IMG/VR virus record: IMGVR_UViG_3300030106_002463
Coordinates: 1-59,362 of that record
From: a virus
Direction: 5' to 3' (one strand)
Length of the DNA stretch: 59,362 bases
How positions within the stretch are numbered: the first letter of the stretch is position 1; each line of letters opens with the position of its first letter. Below are positions 1 through 9,008 of this stretch, piece after piece. The translations under genes were made by a program, and so were the position numbers. The notes under the pieces are model-generated. The model searched no databases and was not told the origin of the DNA. It worked only from the letters and a program-made list of their open reading frames with translations.

Positions 1-618
1 GTCTCTGGATACGACCTCCGCACAGCCAGGAGAAGCCTTGACCTCATGCTCATGGAGTGGGCCAACAGGGGCATAAACCTCTGGTGCGTAGACCAGCATA
101 CCGAAAGTCTTGGTTCAGACGTTGGAGATTTTACCGCTGTGAACACGTCCTCAAAGGTTGCTGTCTCGATACTGGACGCAATCCTGAGAACTGATGCTGG
201 CGATGCAGACAAGCAGTCCGACTACGAGCTAAGCAGAATTTCAAGAAATACATACATGAACATCCCATCAAAGCTCACGAAGGGAAGACCGACCCAGCTT
301 TACGTGGACAGGCAGCAGGGCAGTATCAAGTTAAACATCTGGCCGAGAACGGACAGCGCAAACTACCAGCTCATCTACACCTACATACGTCGTATGGAGG
401 ACTCTGGCCCCGGCGGCACCTACGACCCGGATGTGCCGGATAGATTTTGGCCCGCGTTGGTAGCCGGTCTTGCCTATAACATTGCCCTCAAGAAGCCTGA
501 GGCTGGACAGCGAATCCAGATGCTCAAGCAGGTATATGACGAGCAGTTCCAGTACGCAGCAGATGAGGACAGGGAGAAGGCCCCCTTCAGGCTCTACCCC
601 GGAGGCTACAGCTACTAA
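1..618 (+). CDS. head-tail adaptor-like structural protein (5' truncated)
   Basis: The frame is open from base 1 to a TAA at 616-618. It is the same protein as the full-length 233-residue gene at 58323-59024, so about 28 N-terminal residues lie outside the window. The two copies are nearly identical at both ends and differ most around residues 37-50. The composition and the C-terminal helical region ending in PGGYSY fit small head-completion or tail-adaptor proteins encoded just before the tail genes. No catalytic motif is present. The stop overlaps the next start as TAATG, so the two genes are translationally coupled. The adaptor role is inferred from position and length. Confidence 0.75.
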   Translation, partial: VSGYDLRTARRSLDLMLMEWANRGINLWCVDQHTESLGSDVGDFTAVNTSSKVAVSILDAILRTDAGDADKQSDYELSRISRNTYMNIPSKLTKGRPTQLYVDRQQGSIKLNIWPRTDSANYQLIYTYIRRMEDSGPGGTYDPDVPDRFWPALVAGLAYNIALKKPEAGQRIQMLKQVYDEQFQYAADEDREKAPFRLYPGGYSY

Positions 619-956
619 TGGCTTCGTATGCTGAAGGCAGAAAAGCTTTTGGCTTTTGTGACAGATGCGGCTTCAGGTACAACCTGAAAGATCTGAAGAC
701 CGAAACTGTCAATCTTGCTACCACGAATCTGCTGGTCTGCTCTGAGTGCTGGGATCCGGATCATCCCCAGAACATGCTGGGTCGAGTAAGAGTTGATGAC
801 CCTCAGGCTCTCCGCAACCCCAGACCTCTCGGTGGTATTAGCGGCAGAGATCTTCCGGCTGCTTATAGATGGGACTTTTCTACAGGCACAGCTCAGACTG
901 ATCCGACTCGGATTGATGGGTGGTGGGCAAGCAACGGGACTGTTACTTGGAACTCT
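1..956. repeat. left copy of diverged terminal direct repeat
   Basis: This stretch aligns base for base, without gaps, to 58407-59362 at the other end of the window. It covers most of the adaptor gene and the start of the zinc-ribbon gene. In the 338 bases from 619 to 956 I count 9 substitutions, 7 of them synonymous; divergence is higher around 108-165. The pattern suggests two alleles of one locus rather than sequencing noise. Confidence 0.9.
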
Positions 957-1490
957 TCTTCGGAAACTTTAAATTTAATTTCTGAATCAGGAACAGCTAG
1001 CCCTGGAGATCCTTACCTCAATCGGGGCTGGAATTATACAGGCGCAAATGATTGGCTAAGTATTGATACTTCAGTTTATAAATTTGTAGTCAGTTCTTTT
1101 AAGGTTAATCGATTTCCTGAATTTGAGCAGGACGATCGATACTATCAAGATTTTCAAGGTCAATTATACTGGGCGATAGATACGGCCGCTGGCCCTGATT
1201 CTGGATATCCTTACACTACTGAAAGAAGCCAAGTCGCTCAGCACAAGCCGGTCTTTACAAACACTCAAGTTTCTGATGGATTTGCTACGGCTGACCGGGA
1301 CATGGCAAGTCAATTTAAGATTGTATGGGATATGAGCAGTAATCCTAATTGGTCCGGCACGGTGACGGGCATAAGGCTGGATTATTTTGACGCCCGCAAC
1401 GAGGGATCGTCTGGCTCTATAGACCACGACGCTGGCGACATTGATATTAACTACATAGAGGTTGTGGCTTTCCACAACCCAGATCTCTAG
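618..1490 (+). CDS. zinc-ribbon N-terminus plus beta-rich virion protein
   Basis: The 290-residue protein begins with a four-cysteine zinc-ribbon-like module: CDRCG near residue 14 and CSEC near residue 41. A Pro/Arg-rich linker follows, then about 200 residues of aromatic and beta-prone sequence typical of a carbohydrate-binding or fibre domain. The first 110 residues are strongly conserved with the partial copy at the right end of the window. The downstream part is more AT-rich and looks like a faster-evolving, possibly exchanged domain. It starts in the TAATG overlap with the adaptor gene. Probably a small tail or collar component; the function is inferred. Confidence 0.7.
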   Translation: MASYAEGRKAFGFCDRCGFRYNLKDLKTETVNLATTNLLVCSECWDPDHPQNMLGRVRVDDPQALRNPRPLGGISGRDLPAAYRWDFSTGTAQTDPTRIDGWWASNGTVTWNSSSETLNLISESGTASPGDPYLNRGWNYTGANDWLSIDTSVYKFVVSSFKVNRFPEFEQDDRYYQDFQGQLYWAIDTAAGPDSGYPYTTERSQVAQHKPVFTNTQVSDGFATADRDMASQFKIVWDMSSNPNWSGTVTGIRLDYFDARNEGSSGSIDHDAGDIDINYIEVVAFHNPDL

Positions 1491-1499
1491 GAGAGAACA

Positions 1500-1715
1500 A
1501 TGCCGAAGGTAGGAAACAAGCACTTTTCGTATGACCAGTCTGGACATGACAAGGCCATGAAGGAAGCCCAGAGAACGGGCCTCCCGATCGAGAACGAAGA
1601 CAAGAACTACGCCCAGTTTGCTGGCGGCGGATCTGTCATGAAACCCAAGATGTATGGCAAAGGCGGATCTGTCAGAGGCTACGGCAAGGCTCGTGCGCCG
1701 AAGGGAAAGAAGTAA
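1500..1715 (+). CDS. small Gly/Lys-rich virion-associated protein
   Basis: The 71-residue protein is preceded by an AGGAGAGAAC ribosome site 5 bases before the ATG. The N-terminal half is helical and charged. The C-terminal half is a Gly/Lys/Arg tail with the repeated GGSV motif. Such short basic tails recur in structural operons of marine phages and may bind DNA or the inner capsid surface. The function is unknown; the gene is well supported by spacing and its ribosome site. Confidence 0.7.
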   Translation: MPKVGNKHFSYDQSGHDKAMKEAQRTGLPIENEDKNYAQFAGGGSVMKPKMYGKGGSVRGYGKARAPKGKK

Positions 1716-2417
1716 TTGGCAGCCTTCACTCTCGCAACACTACGGACAGCCATTGATGAATGGCTAGAAAATGACTCCTGGGGCACTAGCTCCCAAAGAG
1801 ACAATATTATTGTGTTAGCGGAGGAAAAGATTAACTCTCTCGTAGGCATTGCTGGCTACAACACGAAAGAAGCGACTGGTTCCATTTCGTCTACGAATGG
1901 AAACTTTACTATAGCAGACAGCATAACTGGCCCTCTGACTCCTCTTTACCTGAGGATAAGGACCGGGAGTACAAGCACAGCTTGGAAGTTTTTACTTTTA
2001 AAAGATTACAACTTCCTTCAAGAGTATGCTCCAGTGGAGGGAACTACTGGAGAGCCTAAGTATTACGCCTTTTACAATGATGTAAGTAGCTCTAACGCAG
2101 CAACCGTAAGTTTTTCTCCATATGCAAACGCTACCTACAATTATGCTTTTGGTTATTACTTCGAACCTGATTCTATTACTAAAAACGGTACTACTTCTAA
2201 TGAAACTTGGCTCAGCACCCACGCAAAGAACGCCCTGCTCTACGGGTGCATCGCTCAGGCATACATTTTCATGAAGGGTGATCCTGATCTAATCCAAACC
2301 TATGAAATGAAATTCATGGAAGCTCTGAAGTCCCTTGTTGCAATGCAGGGTGGAACCTTCAGGGATACCTCTTTCAATGATTCGGATAACACTCCGAACG
2401 TAATGGCGGCTCAGTAA
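1716..2417 (+). CDS. tail adaptor / tubular-like structural protein
   Basis: The gene opens with TTG directly after the previous stop, with AAGGGAAAGAAG as ribosome site. The 233-residue product has an N-terminal helical segment, a central beta-rich region and a C-terminal helix with MKFMEALKSLV. This layout and size match phage proteins that form the tail tube or adaptor ring below the portal. It overlaps the fibre gene as TAATG. No enzymatic motif is visible. The assignment rests on size, position and general pattern. Confidence 0.6.
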   Translation: MAAFTLATLRTAIDEWLENDSWGTSSQRDNIIVLAEEKINSLVGIAGYNTKEATGSISSTNGNFTIADSITGPLTPLYLRIRTGSTSTAWKFLLLKDYNFLQEYAPVEGTTGEPKYYAFYNDVSSSNAATVSFSPYANATYNYAFGYYFEPDSITKNGTTSNETWLSTHAKNALLYGCIAQAYIFMKGDPDLIQTYEMKFMEALKSLVAMQGGTFRDTSFNDSDNTPNVMAAQ

Positions 2418-4369
2418 TGGCTTCTACTTACACTGATGGACTTGCAGTTGAGATTATTGGATCTGGCGACAAGGCTGGATCCTGGGGCGATGTCACCAAT
2501 AATAACCTCAAAGCATTAGAAGAAGGCATATCTCGATACGCTGAGATTAGCGCTGCTGGATCGAACACATCCACGTTGAATATACCTGATGGTCAGACTG
2601 CTTATACGGATGATTCAAAGGGAAGATCTGCTGTAATTAAGTGGACTGGCGCTATCGCTTCCGGGGATAGCCATACAGTAACGCTTCAAGTTGGTGGAGC
2701 TGAAGCTACTCAAGCTAGATTTACTGCAATAAATGGGTTGAGCAGCAGTAAAGATCTAGTAATCGATACTGCGTCAGGGACATCGCTTACGATACCCAAC
2801 GGGTATTCTGCCAATATTCACATCGATGGTTCTGGAAACGTCATCAATAGTCTTTCTGGATTAGCAGTAGAAAAAATTGCTCTGAAAAACAACGAAATTA
2901 TTTCAAACGAAACAAACGATGAAATTATCATCGCTGCTGACACTGTAAAGGTTGGAGATGATGGAGCGGCAACGCTCAGTAGTAACGGCAATCAAGATCT
3001 AATACTCAAGACTGGTAATACTACTACTGGAAGCATCACGCTAGTAGACGGCACAGACGGCGACATATCTATTACACCTCACAATAACGGCAAGGTAGTA
3101 ATGGATAAGGTGAATATCGGAGGAGGGGAAATCGATGGCACTCCGATAGGCGCTAATTCTGCAAACACCGGAGCGTTTTCAACCCTGTCCGCAACAGGCA
3201 CATCAACCCTTGTAGCAATAAACGCTTCCGGAAATATTGCAACTTCTGGTTCGACAACGATTACTGCTGCTAATGGGCTGGTAGCTACTGCTGGAGGTCT
3301 AACCGTTAATGCTGGTGGTATAGATGTTAATGGCGGTTCTGTAGATTTAGCTTCCGGCGGCATAACGAATACAGGGTCTATTGCTGGCGCAACTACGATA
3401 ACAGCTACCGGAGAGGTAACTGCTGGATCCGTCGATACCCAAGATCTTCACAACGCAGGCGCGCTAGGTATTTCTACTACTACCGGAGAGAAAATTACTC
3501 TAACAGCAAACAGTTCTAGTATTGATTTAATTTCTGCTTCTAGTGGCGGAGTAAACACTCTTTCGGGTGAGAACACTAAGGTGGTTCTCAATACAGGATC
3601 CACCAACAGCGCAGGGAATCTCCTCGTTGGTCAAGGGACGGGAACTGCCACTGTAAAGCCTGGGGGGACTGGCAGGTTAGAATTAACTTCTTCAAGCATT
3701 GCAACCTCATCGGGGCAGGAAGCTATCCATATTAATGCTTCCGCTGGTCGTATAGGCTTGGAGGTTGGAGAGAATTCAGACCTTATAACTTTTAGAATTC
3801 CTATAAGTTCTGCCCCCACAACTCCTGTGTTCCAAGGGTTCTTTAACGAAAACGGTCTTGCACTTCATGGTGCCGGTGGACAATATCTAAATTTTAGTTC
3901 TGGAACCGGATCCACTGGGTTTGGACTTAGAGGTAATAGCACTTACGGGCCGATAGAATTTCGGGCCGCAAATGGAGGGGGAATAGCCGACACTTGGGGT
4001 CGCATCTATCACTCCGGCATGGCCTCTGGGGACGGTGCTTACTTTGAAGTTACGCAAACTGATGTTTCGGCGAGCAGCGTAACCACGCATTCGACTTCAT
4101 TTTCTTCCGTACCTTCGATTGTCACTTGCTATCTCAAATGCACTAGCGATGAACAAGGTTACACCTCTGGTGATCATGTGCTGGTTTCGAGTACCAGCGT
4201 TCTTGACACAGGTAGCACCGGCTTATCTGTTACTTTCGATGGAACAGCAAGTAACGATATTACGGTCACTGTTGGAGACGGCGGCCTTTATGTTCTCCAC
4301 AAGGCTGACGGTAACGAGGTTGCGCTTGACGAGAGCAAGTGGGATTTAGTTATCAAGGCTTGGAAGTAG
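2417..4369 (+). CDS. tail fibre / receptor-binding protein
   Basis: A 650-residue protein. The N-terminal anchor (about residues 1-45, with GDKAGSWGDVTNNN) resembles marine T7-like fibre proteins. A long Ser/Thr/Gly-rich beta-helical shaft of short repeats such as GGLTVNAGGIDVNGG lies around residues 270-340. A distinct C-terminal domain follows from about 540. The low-complexity repetitive shaft and terminal globular domain are typical of trimeric fibres that choose the host receptor. The start is coupled to the preceding stop (TAATG). No chaperone gene is obvious downstream. Confidence 0.75.
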   Translation: MASTYTDGLAVEIIGSGDKAGSWGDVTNNNLKALEEGISRYAEISAAGSNTSTLNIPDGQTAYTDDSKGRSAVIKWTGAIASGDSHTVTLQVGGAEATQARFTAINGLSSSKDLVIDTASGTSLTIPNGYSANIHIDGSGNVINSLSGLAVEKIALKNNEIISNETNDEIIIAADTVKVGDDGAATLSSNGNQDLILKTGNTTTGSITLVDGTDGDISITPHNNGKVVMDKVNIGGGEIDGTPIGANSANTGAFSTLSATGTSTLVAINASGNIATSGSTTITAANGLVATAGGLTVNAGGIDVNGGSVDLASGGITNTGSIAGATTITATGEVTAGSVDTQDLHNAGALGISTTTGEKITLTANSSSIDLISASSGGVNTLSGENTKVVLNTGSTNSAGNLLVGQGTGTATVKPGGTGRLELTSSSIATSSGQEAIHINASAGRIGLEVGENSDLITFRIPISSAPTTPVFQGFFNENGLALHGAGGQYLNFSSGTGSTGFGLRGNSTYGPIEFRAANGGGIADTWGRIYHSGMASGDGAYFEVTQTDVSASSVTTHSTSFSSVPSIVTCYLKCTSDEQGYTSGDHVLVSSTSVLDTGSTGLSVTFDGTASNDITVTVGDGGLYVLHKADGNEVALDESKWDLVIKAWK

Positions 4370-4370
4370 A

Positions 4371-7088
4371 ATGCCTTACAGAAAAGTCACATTTCCTCCC
4401 GGCATAAATAGAGAGGGAACCCAGTATTCCGCTGAAGGAAACTGGTATGACTGTGACTTAATCAGGTTCCGTCAAGGAAGACCTGAGAAGATCGGTGGCT
4501 GGACGAAGTATTCCAGCAATGAGTTCCTTGGCATATCCAGATCTTTACTGAACTGGTCTTCGATTGCTGGTGCAAACCTTATGGCAATCGGATCAGACAA
4601 GAAGCTCTATGTAGATCTCGGCGGTGTTTACCATGACATCACGCCGATGGATTACAAGTCTCAAGGCACGCTTGACCTTGAGATGGCAAATGTTTCGACA
4701 AACACAAATGCAAAATTTAGTTTTAATGTATCTGTGAACGATGTGGTCCGGATGGGGAGTGACGCAAACGCAGTCGGCGATGAGTTAATGACTGTAGTTT
4801 CTGTTGCTTCTTCCGGTGTAGCTGGAGAAACTATTGAGATGGGGCGAGGTAGCTGCAACACAACCACTTCATTGCACTCCGTTGGTGACGGGGCATTTCT
4901 TCTTCAAAACCTAAGCGACCCAATATACTTAATAGATAATTTAACTACAGCCCTCATCTATTACCCGTCTCACGGATTAGCTTCTGGTGATTTTATAAAC
5001 TTTTTAAAAATTGCATCAGACCCGTCGAATAGCGCGCCCGTAACCAAAGATGACCTTTACTACCCGTCTCACACTTCTGGCACAGACGGATACGATACTA
5101 CGAAATCAACGCAAAGTTTTCCTGTCACTAAAGTTTTGACAAGCGATTACTTTGAGATACGAATTGCTACAGCTCCAACTGGACTCGTAAGCTCCACTCT
5201 CGATGCAGACATTACTAGCTCTGCAACTAGTATAAGTTTGAGCGATACAGTCTTTGGTGCGGGAGACTTTGTAAGAATCGGAGACGAGTACATAAAGCTG
5301 GTGACTCATGACGGAAGTGGAGACTTCAGTGGATGCTTGAGATCTCAATTCGGATCTAAATCAGCAGCTCATTCATCTGGCGCTGCGGTCAATGAAGTAG
5401 GCGACAGCGGCAGCGGTCAAGGTGGCAACACCATCATCATGCGAGACATCCAGGCTTCTGAATCTACATTCTCTGAGTTCAGTGGATGGGGAGCAGGAAC
5501 CTGGGGTGGCATACCGTCAGCTACCACATCTTCGACGTTAGCCAGTTCAATAAATAATTCTGTAGAAAATATACCTCTAAGTGTTTCTGATTCTTTTGGT
5601 AGCTCCGGAGAGGTTTTAATAGAGTCGGAAATAATTGTGTTCACTTCAAACAACACAGGCACGGATATCTTGAGCGGAGGGTCTGGTACGACTAGAGGAC
5701 AAAGTGGAACGACGGCTGTATCTCACTCTTCAGGAACTTCTGTCTTCCTCGTGGATCAATACTGGACTGCCTGGGGCGACCCCACAGTTCCTATGGCTGA
5801 TGGCACAAACGCTTTAAATGTATGGTCGCTCGACACGTTTGGTGAAGATCTTGTAGCAGCCAAAGACAGATCTAGACCCTACTACTGGAACACCTCGCTC
5901 AAGATGAGCAACGGTTATCCGTACAGCACTTCTTCTGATTCTAGTAATGATTACGCATCAGGGATCATGCTTGCCGATGCGGTTCCTATGTCATCTCTCG
6001 GCTTGTCAACAGATGATGGTCATGGAGAAGTACCTGAAGAAGTGGGCTTCTTGATGACCAATCCCGCGTCTCGTCAGGTCATTGCCTTTGGTGCATCCGA
6101 CACATTCGGAAACTTCGACCCGATGCTTATCCGCTGGTGCGATCAAGACCACCCCGGATCTTGGAAGATGACAGACCAGAACTCTGCTGGCGGTGCCCCG
6201 CTACAGAAGGGTTCAAAGATTATATCTGCCGCTAGATCAGATAGGCAGATCTTGGTGTGGACGGATAACGCCTTGTACTCCTTACAGTATGTTGGAGGCG
6301 ACTTTGTTTTCGGACTCCAAGAAGTTGCAGACGGAGTTTCAATAGCCTCTAGACATGCACACAAAGCAGCTAGAGGGATTGTCTACTGGATGGGCGACAA
6401 CAACTTCTACCAGTCGGATGGCCGATCTGTTCAGCAAGTTCCCTGTTCTGTTCTATCGAAGGTTTTTGAAGAATTAAATTACGATAAGAGAGAGGTTATA
6501 TTTTCCGCTCTGAACTCTCTCTTCAATGAGATCATCTGGTTCTATCCATCAGGGGATAGTACCGAGCCAAACAAATATGTCTTGTTCAATTATGTAGAGA
6601 ACACCTGGGCATACGGATCTATGGCTAGATCTTCTTGGTCTGACTCAGGGCTTCGCGAAAAACCGAACGCTGCGTACAACAAGGAAGCTTACGACTCCGG
6701 CGTGTACGATGGGATAGATCGATCCATCATTTATAACCATGAAGATGGCTATATGAATGACGGCTCCAAGATGAATTCCTTTATTGAGAGTGCTTATTTC
6801 GACATAGAAGATGGGGATATGTCGATATTTGCAGACAGATTTGCCCCTGATTTCAGATCCTTAAAGGGCAGCCCGCAGCTAACGGCAACTCTAACTGCGA
6901 AGAACTACCCCTCATCTAGCACTTCCAAAACAAGATCTTTAACGCTTGATGGCACGACGGAGTTTGTGAACACAAGACTTCGCGGACGAACGATGTCTGT
7001 AAAATTTGACGACAACACCAGCTCTTCAGATACAGGATGGGAGCTTGGTGATTCCAGAATACGCATCAAGCCTGATGGGAGAAGGTAA
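4371..7088 (+). CDS. tail hub/nozzle or DNA-stabilisation-like protein
   Basis: The 905-residue protein begins MPYRKVTFPPGINREGTQYS and carries many short WGD/WGAG-type beta motifs, for example near residues 355-372 and 460-480. This suggests a beta-propeller or jelly-roll-rich hub. Size, position after the fibre and the N-terminal pattern fit podoviral nozzle or P22 gp10-like stabilisation proteins. That family assignment is a best guess. The start is one base after the fibre stop and the stop overlaps the next ATG. Confidence 0.6.
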   Translation: MPYRKVTFPPGINREGTQYSAEGNWYDCDLIRFRQGRPEKIGGWTKYSSNEFLGISRSLLNWSSIAGANLMAIGSDKKLYVDLGGVYHDITPMDYKSQGTLDLEMANVSTNTNAKFSFNVSVNDVVRMGSDANAVGDELMTVVSVASSGVAGETIEMGRGSCNTTTSLHSVGDGAFLLQNLSDPIYLIDNLTTALIYYPSHGLASGDFINFLKIASDPSNSAPVTKDDLYYPSHTSGTDGYDTTKSTQSFPVTKVLTSDYFEIRIATAPTGLVSSTLDADITSSATSISLSDTVFGAGDFVRIGDEYIKLVTHDGSGDFSGCLRSQFGSKSAAHSSGAAVNEVGDSGSGQGGNTIIMRDIQASESTFSEFSGWGAGTWGGIPSATTSSTLASSINNSVENIPLSVSDSFGSSGEVLIESEIIVFTSNNTGTDILSGGSGTTRGQSGTTAVSHSSGTSVFLVDQYWTAWGDPTVPMADGTNALNVWSLDTFGEDLVAAKDRSRPYYWNTSLKMSNGYPYSTSSDSSNDYASGIMLADAVPMSSLGLSTDDGHGEVPEEVGFLMTNPASRQVIAFGASDTFGNFDPMLIRWCDQDHPGSWKMTDQNSAGGAPLQKGSKIISAARSDRQILVWTDNALYSLQYVGGDFVFGLQEVADGVSIASRHAHKAARGIVYWMGDNNFYQSDGRSVQQVPCSVLSKVFEELNYDKREVIFSALNSLFNEIIWFYPSGDSTEPNKYVLFNYVENTWAYGSMARSSWSDSGLREKPNAAYNKEAYDSGVYDGIDRSIIYNHEDGYMNDGSKMNSFIESAYFDIEDGDMSIFADRFAPDFRSLKGSPQLTATLTAKNYPSSSTSKTRSLTLDGTTEFVNTRLRGRTMSVKFDDNTSSSDTGWELGDSRIRIKPDGRR

Positions 7089-7249
7089 TGGCTGATGATG
7101 ATTACAATAGAGAGCGCGATCCTTTTCGCCGCGAGAGCTTTGATAATCTCAATGTGGTCAATCAAAATGTCTCAGATAAACGAGACAACAATCAGATCAT
7201 AAAGCTTGCAATGGTCTTCCCGCCGATAGGTGTAGTGACTCATGGCTGA
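7088..7249 (+). CDS. small acidic/basic linker protein, 53 residues
   Basis: A short gene starts within the TAATG overlap with the hub gene and stops at 7247-7249, overlapping the next ATG at 7242 by 8 bases. The product begins MADDDYNRERDPFRRE and has a short hydrophobic C-terminal stretch (LAMVFPPIGVV). Coupling at both ends and gap-free packing argue that it is real. The function is unknown; it may be a small tail or membrane-contact component. Confidence 0.6.
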   Translation: MADDDYNRERDPFRRESFDNLNVVNQNVSDKRDNNQIIKLAMVFPPIGVVTHG

Positions 7250-7613
7250 TGGCTTCAAGATACTGGCGCAGGCTACCCTGACGAATACAGAAGCCACTAT
7301 CTACACAGTCCCTACTCCCTCGGGTGAACGGTTTTTGACCAGAGGGAATTCGCAAGCTGTTATCTCATCGATCATTCTTTGCTGCACGAATGATGCGGGT
7401 GGTGCCGGTCCGAACTATTCGATACGGGTTAAAAAGTCAGGCGAAGACGCAGACGCCGACAAGCAGATTATATTTAAAGAACAAGCTATTGCTTTAAATG
7501 AAACTGATGTTCTCTCCTTAGGGATAGGGCTTGTATCTGGTGATTCGATAGAAGCAGCCTGCTCCTCTGGCGACGCAGTTCAAATGAATATATTCGGAAC
7601 GGAAGTTCTCTAG
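7242..7613 (+). CDS. small beta-sandwich structural protein
   Basis: The 123-residue protein has alternating beta strands: YTVP near residue 22, SSIILCCTN near 41, YSIRV near 58 and a terminal NIFGTEVL strand. This pattern is common in small phage collar, decoration or fibre-head proteins of marine phages. It overlaps the preceding gene by 8 bases. It is similar in size and strand pattern to the cluster at 56056-58049, though direct homology was not tested. Confidence 0.6.
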   Translation: MADGFKILAQATLTNTEATIYTVPTPSGERFLTRGNSQAVISSIILCCTNDAGGAGPNYSIRVKKSGEDADADKQIIFKEQAIALNETDVLSLGIGLVSGDSIEAACSSGDAVQMNIFGTEVL

Positions 7614-7622
7614 GTAAATATT

Positions 7623-8996
7623 ATGATGAGAAAAACCTTCGGACAGTTTGAATCTCCGCAGGAAGCAAACCCTACGGGGAGCCAAGCCAAGGCTTCCACT
7701 CCCCCCATCATGGGCGCTCCCATGCCCAATGCTGGCATGAAGAATCAGAACATGGGGAATGTGTCGCCTCCCAAGGACAAGCCCTCTCCTAAGCAGTTTG
7801 CCCAGAGACAGGCTGCTGGCAAGCGGCTGAATAAGATGCCGAATCAGTCGCCGCTGGGTCCGATCACTGGTGGACCGGCCAAGCCTCAGGCTAGACCTCA
7901 GGCTAGACCTCAGACGCAGCAACAGCAGCAGGAACCTGTGGGTACTGGTGACCGATGGATGGGAGAACTCTGGCAGGGGCTCACCCTCGACGAGCAGCCT
8001 CAAGGTGGCTTTACGATGGGGGGGAAGGTTGGAAACACCCTTAGCCCTGAGATGGATCTTTACAGCAAAGTCACTATGGAGCTTGAGTCTGGTGGGGTAG
8101 GTGGATATGCCCACGGTGGGATGGTGGAGCAGTCGAGAGAGATCGCTTCCAAGGGTCGCAATGGCGACACCATGCTCATGCACATCCAGCCTCAGGAGCT
8201 TGAGGGTCTTCAGTCGCTTCTCGGTCCAGTGACCATCAATCCTAATACTGGAAACCCTGAGGCTTTTGCTTGGATTCCGTTCCTAGCTACTGCTGCGCTC
8301 ATGACGGGCGGAGGTGCGGGAATTGGAGCGTTAATGGGTGGCAAGGAAGGAGCTAAGAAAGGAGCTTTAATGGGATTGGGATTAGGGCTTACTGGTGGCG
8401 CGGCGGCGGGATTTGCAGGGGCAGGGGCAGGGGCAGGAGGAACAGGGCTTCTCGCTGGCGCTAAGGGAGCAGGAGGAGCTACCGCTACCGGCATAGGCGC
8501 TGCCCCTACTGTCGCTACCGCCGCCCCCACAGTAACAGCAGGGAAGCTTGGGACACTTACGATGCCGAGTGTTACCAAGGGCCTAAGCGCCAAGGTCGCA
8601 GGAACGAAGGCGGCGGCCACAGGGGGCACAGGGAAGCTTGGAGCTATTACCACCCCTGACTTTGCTGCAAACTTTTCGCAAAGTCTTATGAGCAAGCCAA
8701 GTGGCATAGAGGCTGCTTTTAAATCGGCTATGCCCAGTACCGACGTGTTACAGGGAGCCATGAATAAGATCGCAACTAATAAGAAGATCGGAGAAGTAGC
8801 CAAGGGAGTTTCGAGGGCAGCGTCGAGTGGCCTTGCTTCCTTGCAGGATCAGTCCGGCAATCAACAGCAAATGGCACCCCCTCCCCCTTCTCCTGCTCCT
8901 CGTCGGCTTAAGATGGCAGAAAGCCCTTACGAAGAGATGAAAAGAAGACGGCTCGCTAGATCTGGATCCCTTCCGGGTTCCGGCAGCGTAGTTTAG
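7623..8996 (+). CDS. virion protein with glycine-zipper membrane segment
   Basis: The 457-residue protein has a disordered Pro/Gln-rich N-terminus with a repeated QARP motif near residues 80-95. A central Gly/Ala-rich stretch (about 220-275) contains GxxxG-type glycine zippers and AGAGAG repeats, followed by a Pro-rich C-terminus. Glycine zippers insert into membranes and are typical of ejected internal virion proteins. It opens the block of large proteins running to 24.6 kb. The membrane or ejection role is inferred from composition and neighbours. Confidence 0.65.
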   Translation: MMRKTFGQFESPQEANPTGSQAKASTPPIMGAPMPNAGMKNQNMGNVSPPKDKPSPKQFAQRQAAGKRLNKMPNQSPLGPITGGPAKPQARPQARPQTQQQQQEPVGTGDRWMGELWQGLTLDEQPQGGFTMGGKVGNTLSPEMDLYSKVTMELESGGVGGYAHGGMVEQSREIASKGRNGDTMLMHIQPQELEGLQSLLGPVTINPNTGNPEAFAWIPFLATAALMTGGGAGIGALMGGKEGAKKGALMGLGLGLTGGAAAGFAGAGAGAGGTGLLAGAKGAGGATATGIGAAPTVATAAPTVTAGKLGTLTMPSVTKGLSAKVAGTKAAATGGTGKLGAITTPDFAANFSQSLMSKPSGIEAAFKSAMPSTDVLQGAMNKIATNKKIGEVAKGVSRAASSGLASLQDQSGNQQQMAPPPPSPAPRRLKMAESPYEEMKRRRLARSGSLPGSGSVV

Positions 8997-9008
8997 TTAG
9001 GATTTTAA